DNA from: Seminavis robusta
Lineage: Eukaryota > Bacillariophyta > Bacillariophyceae > Naviculales > Naviculaceae
NCBI GenBank assembly: GCA_903772945.1
Contig: CAICTM010000523.1
Span: 1-52,770 of the forward strand
Length of the DNA stretch: 52,770 nt
Direction: 5' to 3'
Under the pieces are notes generated by a model. The model was given only the letters and a program-made list of their open reading frames with translations, was not told the origin of the DNA and made no database searches. The first letter of the stretch is position 1, and each line of letters opens with the position of its first letter. This document shows, one piece after another, positions 1 through 9,245 of this stretch. The position numbers and the translations under genes are program-made.

Positions 1-1
1 A

Positions 2-388
2 CCAACACCTCATGTTGAGTACAATGACCTCAGTACTTCAGAATGGACTACGCGACAAATGATGTGGGTGAGAAAGTGGAAGCCGAACGATGGCTACATT
101 GCCGAACGGGAGAAGTGCAAGTGCCCCCATTCTATGCGCACTCGAGAGGACCAGCGTCGCATGCGTGGACGGCTTCGCATGCGACAGGAGAAGCTCAACC
201 GACTGCTCAAGAATTTCCATACCCTGGATGTGCCCTTCCGCCATGGGGCTTCCAAGCATGGTTCCTGCGTCCGTGCCATATGTGTTTTGGTGCAGCTAAC
301 AATGGAGCAGGGAGAAGAGCTCTTTGACATGCGGGAGTACCATGACAACATGAGTGGCAACCAGGTAGCTCAATTGTATGGGATCTAG
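2..388 (+). CDS. C-terminal fragment of an unidentified protein, possibly transposase-related (5' truncated)
   Basis: An open frame enters from the window edge without a stop and ends in TAG at 386-388, giving about 128 residues. It is rich in Trp, Arg, Met and Cys, with a basic patch around M-R-T-R-E-D and a C-terminal segment containing V-L-V-Q-L-T-M-E-Q-G. The composition and the abrupt LYGI end recall C-terminal regions of transposon-encoded DDE proteins common in diatom genomes. No catalytic residues lie in the visible part, so this is only a guess. The first internal ATG (59) is unlikely to be the real start because the frame is open upstream of it. An ordinary host gene is equally possible. 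Confidence 0.45.
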   Translation, partial: PTPHVEYNDLSTSEWTTRQMMWVRKWKPNDGYIAEREKCKCPHSMRTREDQRRMRGRLRMRQEKLNRLLKNFHTLDVPFRHGASKHGSCVRAICVLVQLTMEQGEELFDMREYHDNMSGNQVAQLYGI

Positions 389-2202
389 CTACAGTAGCTA
401 ATGAACCTTGTAAAGTTGCTTTCTTTGTTGCCTCTTGTTGTTCTTTCAGCTAGCTAGCTATTAGCCAAAACAATGGGCTAGCTGCCCTGATAGCTAACGA
501 CTCTTCAGCTGCTAAAGGTCTATTCCTGGCGGCGTCTACGATGTACTGCATGGTAGAGTACAGGCAGCTTCGTTTCTACTAATTCAAACGCGAGCCGTGC
601 TTCTTCGTACATTTCTACACCAGCACTCGTAGAAGTGTACCAGAAAAGCCGGCACGCGTTTGAATCAGAAAAATCGAAGCTGCTCGTATTGTAGCATTGA
701 AAATTTGGCAGCCCTTTCTCGGAGTACTGAATTCCATAACTCCATCAGGTCTCGCCAGGGCCAAAACAATGAAAGCATAACCGGGCCGCAATGAAACAAC
801 TGCCGCAAAAGGACTCTGCTGTCTGCAACATTTCTTGGCGACCCGAGTCCAGGATGTAATTTGGACCGGTCTCGAGGTAACCAAGCAGACTTGACCGTTA
901 TCCCCTCGTACCCTGCCTTCGTGATCATTACCAAACCTGACAACTCCAGGGCACCGAGCACATTACATTCGAGCATTTATTTGTCGCGAGACGGAATAAT
1001 CGGCCCAGATAAAAGATAGACACTCGCCAAAGGTATCATAGCTACTAGTCACTGAGTAGTAGGGACAGAGACCCAAGATGTCAACTACGATGTACAGGAG
1101 CTACTTGGCAACTCATCCTTGTACCGTAGACCGTCTTCATGCCGATAAGCCCAAATAATAATGCTACCTCTTCATCATGCACCAACGCCGCTCAGACACC
1201 TGAAACCGATTGGCTAGGACTTGGTGGCCTCGTGCCGTTGATTATGATCGATACAAAGCATCTGAAACGTTTTGGAATCTTCAGCAATTGTTGCTCTGTT
1301 CCAACAAGACAACAACTGCCAATCGATGAAGGGAGTTATTGTCGCACATCGACCAAAGAAGACGCCTTGCCGCTTCGAGATGCTTTTGACTCTGAATGAA
1401 CCCAATGGAAGAGCAATGGAATCCATCGAGTCCGCTGGAACAACACAAGCAAGGTTCCGAGTGATCTGAGATCTGAGAGGAAGCAAAGGATACACTGTCA
1501 CCACGGACACCAGCAGAGGGAACATGGAACATAATAAATCCAGAGTACCGTTTAACAGGAAAGCTTAATTAAATCGGCATACAAGGTAGCAATCGACCTA
1601 TTATTGACCCTCGTAGACTTTCTGAACGGAGTGCGCACCTGATGCAAGCAAGGTTTAAACAGGGATCCAAAAGGCATGCGTCTATGCACTATGACAGCTT
1701 TATGACTGTCAACTTTTGGAGTTCGGGAGTTCCTCATTACGTTTCATTCCGTGGCTTTGCTGTGTCTGAAGTACCTGAGCAAATACCTTGGTAAACTGTG
1801 ATTGTTTGTAATGGTAATGCTAATTGTTGTGTGTAAAACTAAGAATAAGTGGGTGAGTTGTTTCCAAACCTCTCATTTGCGAGAATTGTGGAATGGTTCA
1901 CAAAGCACAACTTCAAGTAGAATCCTGCATACGACTTAGCCTCGTGCCAAATGCCTTTTTGAGATGCCTATAGTGAAATAGTACTAATCAGGCGGTTCCT
2001 CTGAGTAGCTGGTCTGAGCAGCCTTGACGTTGGTCGACCAAAACCAGTCAGGTCAGTCAGGTCGTTGTGACTGAAACAAAGTGTTTGTGCTGACCCGTGC
2101 AAATCAAGAAAAAGCAAGGCAACATTTGCGAAGTGTTCCATAATTTATTTCTAGTCTCATCCCAACGACCAAGAGAACATTCCAACACATCAATCCAACA
2201 TC
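389..2202. other. Intergenic stretch
   Basis: No convincing coding region. The short open frames between 615 and 1740 have no recognisable motif and overlap on both strands. The main structure is an imperfect inverted repeat at about 549-699, listed separately. The 5' UTR of the next gene lies at the right end. Confidence 0.6.
549..699. repeat. Imperfect long inverted repeat (hairpin)
   Basis: The left arm starts GCAGCTTCG at 564 and the right arm ends with its reverse complement CGAAGCTGC at 683. Inside, TTCAAACGCG on the left matches CGCGTTTGAA on the right, and GTACxTTTCTAC pairs with GTAGAAxTGTAC near the loop. Weaker pairing (A-T-G-x-T-A-x-A-x-T-A-C) extends the arms to about 549 and 699. 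No clear target-site duplication was found. It could be a small MITE-like element or a structured RNA. Confidence 0.65.
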
Positions 2203-2748
2203 ATGCCTACCACTGCCAAGAGACACATGAGTTTGGATACTGCCACTACCATGATGGAAGATGGCAGCAACTGTTTGCCCGAGTTGAAGCGCAGGAACTC
2301 CGAGCGCGTCCCTTCGTTGTTGCGTCGAAAGCGAGTCTCGTTTCACACTGTGGATGTCTGTGAGCACGCCATCACCTTGGGCGACAATGTCGTCTCGGAA
2401 GGCGCCCCTTTGACCATTGAATGGGAGGCCATGCATTCGTCGGTTCACTCTGTAGATGAGTTTGAACTCTCACGGGCTCCAAGCTACCAAACCAACCAAA
2501 AGCCACGAAGACTGACCGCCGAGGAACGATTCTGCTTGCTATCATTGAATGGAATCCCCATGCGAACGTCACTGGTGGCCGCCGCAGAGGCTACCGAAGC
2601 GAGAATCTTGCGTCAAGAATCCGTGCAAGAAGTCATGCAAGAACAACTGCAGCAACAAGAAGGGCAAAACAACAAGCAAGCCAGCACCACCAAGAAGAAT
2701 CTCTTTCGCAAACCAAAGGCGCTATGGTCCAAACTCCGAGCGCGATAA
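2203..2748 (+). CDS. Small protein of the diatom V-S-F-x-T-V / G-D-N family
   Basis: Intronless, 181 aa, function unknown. Residues 43-47 are K-R-V-S-F, followed by H-T-V-D-V (48-52), E-H-A (54-56), L-G-D-N (59-62), a Pro-Leu-Thr-Ile block (69-72) and a Trp-Glu pair (74-75). This pattern recurs in many short diatom proteins. R-V-S-F also fits the RVxF docking motif for protein phosphatase 1, which would suggest a regulatory adaptor; that is inference. The C-terminal part (about 129-160) is helical and Gln-rich and the end is basic. There is no signal peptide or membrane segment. The ATG follows a plausible A-rich leader (AACATC-ATG) and an earlier stop closes the frame upstream. Confidence 0.75.
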   Translation: MPTTAKRHMSLDTATTMMEDGSNCLPELKRRNSERVPSLLRRKRVSFHTVDVCEHAITLGDNVVSEGAPLTIEWEAMHSSVHSVDEFELSRAPSYQTNQKPRRLTAEERFCLLSLNGIPMRTSLVAAAEATEARILRQESVQEVMQEQLQQQEGQNNKQASTTKKNLFRKPKALWSKLRAR

Positions 2749-4464
2749 GCGATCTGACCTCCATCAATTTACTTCCACCACAAAGTGTTCATAAGATTCC
2801 TGCTACTAGTATTGTAACATTATTACAGTGCGATTTTGCCAATACCCAAACACATTAGACTTCCAACATATAAATACCAAACCAAAAAGCTCTAGATTTT
2901 GATTAAGTTTGTATCATAGCAAAACACCATTTCTCAATCCTACAATCGTGCTGCTAGCCATAGTTGAAAACGCCTTGGGAGTAGCAAGAAGCCAGAGCAT
3001 ATCGTACCGGTAGGCTCGGGCCGCCGTTGCCAAGGTCGCAACTCGGCCTCTCCAGGGCCAGTTTTCATCATGTTTCAAGGGTGCTTGGGGCTATCCTCGG
3101 ATGGTAAGCTGCTACATTTCGAAAGGAGCAATCTGCGACACAGAGCAACTGGCCAGATGCAACCAATCCGAAGGGCTGGGCTGCCTGGTGGTCCCAGTTG
3201 CATTACATGCATGTACATGATCTTCACTGTAGCTCAACATCTACATGGGCCCACACCTGGCAGGCAGCGTGGCTAGGTTCCACTCTGTCTAGATAGTAGC
3301 GGGCAATGATACCAATACCGATATCTTTGCCATAATATCCATGGCTCCTGTATTACCTGGTAGAAGAGCCCAGCTACTAGTACTTGCACTGGATCCTGAC
3401 TTTTGCACGATCTAACTACAGTTCCTTTTTACGCTCTGGCTCTTCTTTGACAGGGGTACATGTACCACAATACCGGTACTCTGGTAGAGTACTAATCGGA
3501 GACTGCTTTGCCGTCTCCGAGAACAATACTGCAATACTGACGGTAGACAACGTCCGTGCCGGTACTCGAGAGGTCTTCAGACAGGGCTGTTCCCTGTCTC
3601 GAAGCAAGAACCTCTACAACAAAAGAAGGAAACACTTATTAAATGCTCAAAAGCTACAGAACGCTCAATGTTCCGTCCTCCATTTATGAGTGGATCTGCA
3701 ACGAGCTGTCTCAACAGGGATCTGTGAAGCCATTTTGTCACCCTAAAATTACTGCATTGATCGTCGCAATTCTTACTCTTGGGCTAAAAGGGAAAAGGGA
3801 CACCATCGACAAATCATCATTGACAATTGACAGTGTCTCAATGGTCTGGTCTGGCTACATGTAGCTCCATGTTCCATGCTCCATGCAATCGTTAGGTCCA
3901 AGCTGTGCCTTGGTAACGCATTGATGCTTATTGCACTATTGAGTGCCATTTATGGACCGGTATTGTCCTTGCGAGGTCGCCAGAGCCTGCACAGCAGAGC
4001 ACTTCTGCTTGGAGCTGCTATCAGCACAGAGAACACTGCGCAGGCACTGGTAGCTTTATCAGTGATGGTCCCATCTGTGTGCTAGTACTGGTAGCTAGTA
4101 AGTTGCCCTGGTGGTCCGACTGTTTGCATGGGGCGGCAGAGATGCTTTTTGGAACCTTTTTGGTACGCGCCGGTACGAGTATCGGACCGGGTGGAGGACA
4201 CGAAACAGGCTTGACTCCCGGGCCGATTGATAGCTCTGCCAGCTTTTTGCTCGGCGGTGAAATTGAGTGACGAGTGAGTCGAGTCACAGTTGAGTCGTAA
4301 TCACCATAGTCTCCTGGGTACCGGTACGACTGTACTCTAGAGTAATTCACGTCGTACCACGGTACATAGTGGTTCCTCCGTTCCTGCATGCAAGAATTCG
4401 CTGTAAGCTAACAAGGCAACCTCTCACTCGCACTCACAGAAGTTCACATTTTCGAAAACAACAC
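2749..4464. other. Intergenic stretch
   Basis: No gene with recognisable protein motifs. Several short open frames on both strands look random. The region contains GTAC- and CTAG-rich low-complexity DNA and a TACCGGTA palindrome at 4319. Bases from about 4420 to 4464 look like the 5' UTR of the ATP-grasp gene, with short CACTC and A-rich runs. Confidence 0.55.
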
Positions 4465-5616
4465 ATGACCATGACAACAATAACCTTTTGGGACGCCGAT
4501 AGGGACATCACCTGCCAAGCATCGATTGACGCGGCAGCCCAAAGAGCCCCTTGGTTACGATTCTTCTTCTGGGAGTTTTGGCCTTCATTGAGCGCATATC
4601 TGCCTGTCCTTCCAGCCTTGTTGTACAGTTACATCTGCATTGGTCTGTCCCCGCGATCACCAACGGCTGTGAACCCTGCCATTCCATCGGGCGGCTTCTT
4701 TGGAGAGAGCAAGAATGACATTCTGCTGCAACTGGCAAAAGACAACATTGCAAAGACGCTCTATTTCCCAATGAATGGTAGTAGCGATGACCCCAAAAAA
4801 AGGAAAGCAGAGATTCTCAAGTCGGCACAAATTGCCGGTATTTCGATGCCATTCATATTAAAGCCAGACAAGGGAGAAAGAGGAAATGGAGTCTATCTGG
4901 TGAAGGAAGACGACGCCATGAACGGCACCCTCTTGCGCTACCTGGAGCAAATGAAGACAATGGACCTTATCTGCCAGGAATTCGTTCAAGGGTCGGAAGT
5001 GGGGATTTTCTACATGCATTACCCGGACGCAAAGGAAGGGTTTATCTACAGCATCGTCGCGAAGGAGTTCCCTTATGTTGTGGGAGATGGCAAGAGCACG
5101 CTGGCGTCACTCATTGCATCCCATCCTCGACATCGGCTGTTTGCAGACACCTTTTTCAAGCGCCACGCTGAGCGGCTGTTGTCCGTCTTACCAAAAGGTG
5201 AAGAGTTCCAACTCACGTACCTGGGCAATCATGGCAAAGGCACGTTGTGCTTAGACGGCAGTCATCTGATCACTGCGGCTTTGGCCAAACAGGTGGACAA
5301 GATTGCCAAGCAATTCGATGGCTTTTACTTTGGCAGATTTGATTTTCTTTACGATGGAACTAAGGAAGACCTGAAAGACGGCAAGGCGACCCTCAAAGTA
5401 ATTGAGCTAAACGGCATGACTTCCGAGTTGCTGAGCGTGTATGACCCTGGGATGAGTATGTTTCAACGATACAAACTGGCCATCGGGCAATGGCTGCACG
5501 CCTATCGAATCGGAGCAGCCAACCACAGACGTGGGCATAAACTGTCTACCCTTGGGGAGCTCTGGGAGGAATACAATTCGCACTGGGAGGAATCTGCCAA
5601 TGTGTTGAACTCGTAG
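4465..5616 (+). CDS. Membrane-anchored ATP-grasp domain protein
   Basis: Single-exon gene of 383 aa. The N-terminal third has an aromatic W-E-F-W-P motif, then a hydrophobic segment (Y-L-P-V-L-P-A-L-L-Y ...) that is probably one membrane helix, then an N-P-A-I-P-S-G-G-F-F-G-E-S-K block. The rest is an ATP-grasp fold: K-P-D-K-G-x-R-G-N-G as nucleotide loop, Q-E-F-V-Q-G and Y-S-I-V-A-K-E-F in the central lobe, and G-R-F-D-F-L ... V-I-E-L-N-G-M as the Mg-ATP binding strand. ATP-grasp enzymes join a carboxylate to an amine, thiol or similar group using ATP; the substrate is unknown here. The layout resembles bacterial membrane-linked ATP-grasp proteins. The frame is open back to 4369, but that segment reads like 5' UTR and 4465 is the better start; 4471 is also possible. 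Confidence 0.8.
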   Translation: MTMTTITFWDADRDITCQASIDAAAQRAPWLRFFFWEFWPSLSAYLPVLPALLYSYICIGLSPRSPTAVNPAIPSGGFFGESKNDILLQLAKDNIAKTLYFPMNGSSDDPKKRKAEILKSAQIAGISMPFILKPDKGERGNGVYLVKEDDAMNGTLLRYLEQMKTMDLICQEFVQGSEVGIFYMHYPDAKEGFIYSIVAKEFPYVVGDGKSTLASLIASHPRHRLFADTFFKRHAERLLSVLPKGEEFQLTYLGNHGKGTLCLDGSHLITAALAKQVDKIAKQFDGFYFGRFDFLYDGTKEDLKDGKATLKVIELNGMTSELLSVYDPGMSMFQRYKLAIGQWLHAYRIGAANHRRGHKLSTLGELWEEYNSHWEESANVLNS

Positions 5617-6486
5617 GAATTATCTACTTGCCGTTCAAGCAGGTATGATTCAGTGGCATTCACTTCGGGGAAGCGTTTGGTTGTGGTGCATCGTTTGAAA
5701 CCAGGTACATGATTGGGTGTTGTAGTTCCACCAGCTGTGACGAGAAAGGAAGTACCGGTACAGTACAGTACCAGCAGTAGACGAAAGCAAGCACCACAAA
5801 GACACCTTAGCAAAGCAAAGCAATGCAAAGTAAAGTCCAAAAGCAAGCACGAGCAAAAACAGTGTCAACCTCAAAGGAGGAAAGACTTCCACAGCTGATC
5901 CAGAGAATAGAATGAATAGCTAGCCCATCAGCAGACTGACTACGGCAGTGCATCTATTAAAAGTTATCCTCGAGGTCGAAACAGTATAGCTAGCTACCAG
6001 TAGCCAGCCAACAATCTGGCGACTAAAGGATGCGCTACACGCTACAGACATGAGGCAATTGAGCTGAAGGCATCCTCTGGCACCTGCACTGGGTAAATGC
6101 CCGATTTTCGGGGGGAAATAGCCTGAAACACCAATTTTGGGTCTTTTCTAAAAATTTAGAAGGAGGCCCAAGGAAGAATTTTAGTCGTAGCAAGATTGCC
6201 GCATGAACCATGTCAACAGCGCGCTGCTCTTCTTATTTCAAGAAAGAGAAACAGCAAGAGAACGAAACCAGGACGATTGGTATTGACGGTAGAAACAACC
6301 CACAGCAGACTTGTTGCAAGCCTTCAAGCGAAACACACAAAGATAATACAGTCCTTGGCGGCAGGAATTGATAGATCAGGCCCACCTCTATCCATCTAGC
6401 GGACAGCAGAGAAGTAGCAGGGTACCCAGCACCCGCTCATCACTCTGGCTGACATTTATTCCGCGACCTAGCAATCGACAACATCG
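5617..6486. other. Intergenic stretch
   Basis: No supported gene. It holds the 3' UTR of the ATP-grasp gene, a TACCGGTA palindrome at 5753 followed by a short GTAC run, and the promoter and 5' UTR of the RING gene at the right end. The open frames are short and have no motifs. Confidence 0.55.
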
Positions 6487-8464
6487 ATGACGATTGCGAA
6501 CAAATCGTCAAGAGGCGTCCTTGGACGTCTTACGGTGGCGCTATGCCTGCCGTTGCTCTGCACCGCATCCATCACGGTGCTGGACGGGGGTAGCCGCTAC
6601 TCTAGTCGGGCCGATCATCATTATAAAGCCTTCAAAAGGGGATACGAGTACATGGCCCGCCTTCAATATATTCCGGGACACACATCACTCTGCCCACATA
6701 TTCCAGGAGAAAAGGTCAACTTGACAATTGTACCACCAGATAGTTTGCCAGGTACGATATGTAAATAGAGAGAGAGAGAGATGAGACTTTGGTTGGATTT
6801 TCTCGATTGTAATGGATGCGAGATCGATTCATTCCACTTTTTGTTTTTCTGAAGATTGCTTCTTTCTTCCATGTGTTTCCTCATCCTCCTGAATGTTGAT
6901 GCTTTGCACTTGCAGTGGCTCTACTCGCTTCTGAGAAGGGATGCACGCTCGAGGAAAAGGTCAAGTTCGTAATGGAAAACATTTACCCCAAGGGTAGCGT
7001 CGGGTATATCGTCGTGAATGGCGACCGAAGTCTGCGAACTCTATCAGAGTTACAGGCAGATGATCCCCTCTCTGGCCTGGACGACGAGAAGGAGACAAGC
7101 AATGGTAGCCCTAGTACTACTGGCTATGATTTCCAATCCATGTTTGGGTATTCCGGAACAGATTGGCTGGTGGACCCTAAAACCAATAGCGGTGCCTCCC
7201 CCTACCAAATGTTTGGAGCGTCAGCAGCAGCTTCCTCGCCGCTGGGTGTGATTCACGTGTCAAGCAGCACTTTTTACAACCTTATGGCGCATGTGAATGA
7301 ACAAAAAGAAGAGACCCGAAAAATTGGTGGGCCTCGGGTGCTTTTGGATGGAGGCTGGAAAGTCGGGAATCGACAAGTTATTGTTTGGATGGCCATTTCG
7401 GCGTTGTTGAGTGCTTGCGCCTGTACCTTCTTGCTCGTCGTCCACAATGGCAGCGTTTTCTGGTACCAGCAGGAAGAAGAAACCCAAAACCAACAGCCTC
7501 AGAGGGAACGACGGAGGCGATTGACCAGAGAACAAGTGCGCCGCTTGTTTCCACCTTATGTTTTTGACGGAGAAGGATTGCAACCCCATTATACGGCCAC
7601 TCATCCACCACCTCCACCAGTGGACTCGGCGTCCGAGGGTCTCTTGCCGGCGGAACCCCAAGTTCCGCATGCAGTAGAGTTATGTTGCTGTTCTATCTGT
7701 TTGGATGATTACGAAGTTGGAGACAAGTTGCGGTGTTTGCCATGCAATCATGCATTTCACTACAGGTACGTGTTACACATTCTTACTTGCACTTGCCGCT
7801 GTTGCGAGAATACGTCAATTCATTGCGGCTCTTGATCGATTCGATTCCTTTTTAGGTGCATTGGCAGGTGGTTAGCAGAACGATCCGCGACGTGCCCGCT
7901 TTGCAAGACAGAGTAAGTTCAGGCAGAAATCGGTCGTTCTCGTTTCGGCTTGGGTGTTGACCCACCACCGAGGGCGATCCATTTCAACCGGCGACTGCTT
8001 GTTCCGATCACTTCTCACCTTTCGAACTTCTATGTAACTTTAGACTCTGGGAGGAGGAAGAGGAAGATTCGTCAGATGAAGAGGGCGAGGGTGCAGCAGC
8101 TGAGGGATCCAATGGCCAGTCGGGTGCAAGCGTGATGACCTGGCGACACCTCGTCGACATGTTAAGCTTCACCGGTGAAGGCGGGCACGAAAATCTGGTC
8201 ACTGCCACGGCAAACAATCAGCTGCAGCCTCAACAAGGCCAAGACCAAGAAGACTTTTCGTCGGAACCGAGTTGGTGGAGACGTTGGTTGTTGCATCGAA
8301 GAGGGAGAAGGCGAACCCTCGCCGAAGAGCACGGAGTCACTCTCAACAACCTCCTTCGAGAGCCTCTGTTGCAAGCAGAAAATGGGCAAATGAATGGCCC
8401 TTCTGCCGAACCTGCAGAAGCGAGGCCAGATCCTCCAGAGGGTGGTTCCCCCGACCGCGAGTAG
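6487..8464 (+). CDS. PA-TM-RING-H2 E3 ubiquitin ligase
   Basis: Four exons: 6487-6751, 6916-7765, 7856-7912 and 8044-8464, all with GT-AG introns and matching phase, giving 530 aa. The protein has an N-terminal signal peptide (hydrophobic V-A-L-C-L-P-L-L-C), a luminal protease-associated-like region (about 30-220) and one membrane helix (V-I-V-W-M-A-I-S-A-L-L ...). A cytosolic RING-H2 finger follows: C-S-I-C, then R-C-L-P-C-N-H-A-F-H-Y-R-C, then C-P-L-C, with the ring split across the intron at 7766. The C-terminal tail is acidic and Ser-rich. This is the Goliath/RNF13/RNF167 layout, in which endomembrane E3 ligases take ubiquitin from an E2 and act on membrane cargo. A GA microsatellite sits just inside intron 1 (about 6768-6781). 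The class is well supported; the substrate is unknown. Confidence 0.9.
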
Positions 8465-9245
8465 AAAAGAGTGTTTGCACCCAATCGCTCACCTACAAGG
8501 TTTCCATGGCGTCGGTTTTCTTTCGAATGGATTGCCGACGCAGATTTTGCAGCTCCACATCGCCTTCTTTTCCTCTTGTTCCACTGCATGATCAGTATCT
8601 TTAATTTACGTGTTCTAGCGTTACAGCTTCACGAGTGTCACATATAGTCGACCAGTACTTTTGTTAAGGATGTCTTTCATCATTACTCATAGAATAATGC
8701 TTCGCTCGGCAACCAAAAGGAAGATATTTGATACGGCTTGTTTGAGTAGACTGCCAACCCGATGGACCCTCGGCGATGTTCGAGCATTTCTGCCCCTCTC
8801 GTCCTACCGACTCGGATCAACATCACACTCGCAAGCTATGGGTCCCACTGACTGCGCTGGTTGGCACTGCATCTGTCCAGTTAATACATGCAACATATCA
8901 CCATGATAGTGGCGACTCCAGGAAGATTTTGGCACTGCAACCCCCCAACTATGCGTAGAACGATCTACAATTTGCTCTGACATATTGCACTCTAGACACG
9001 AGAAGCTTGCATTGAGAGGAGGGAAAGCGCCATGCAATCATTCAATCAAACATCCTCTGTCAAAACAAAACGGAAGCATTCTTGAGCTCTGTTATATGAT
9101 TCTTATGTAAACTGTCTACTGACTACTGCTCCTGCAGCGAAGTAGAGTTGTAAATGCCGCCGCTGCGACAATTCGACACTTCCTCTATTCAAACGCCACA
9201 CCAGACCAGACCATCGTGGCCAGGCAATAACCCAAGCTTCGTCGC
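8465..9245. other. Convergent intergenic stretch between RING and transketolase genes
   Basis: The two neighbouring genes converge here, so this should hold two 3' UTRs. No further gene, repeat or structural RNA was recognised. The short open frames at 8661-9037 have no motifs. Confidence 0.55.

Noticed and set aside
615..976. Minus-strand open frames as small genes
   Set aside because: They overlap the hairpin and each other, lack motifs and have no plausible start context.
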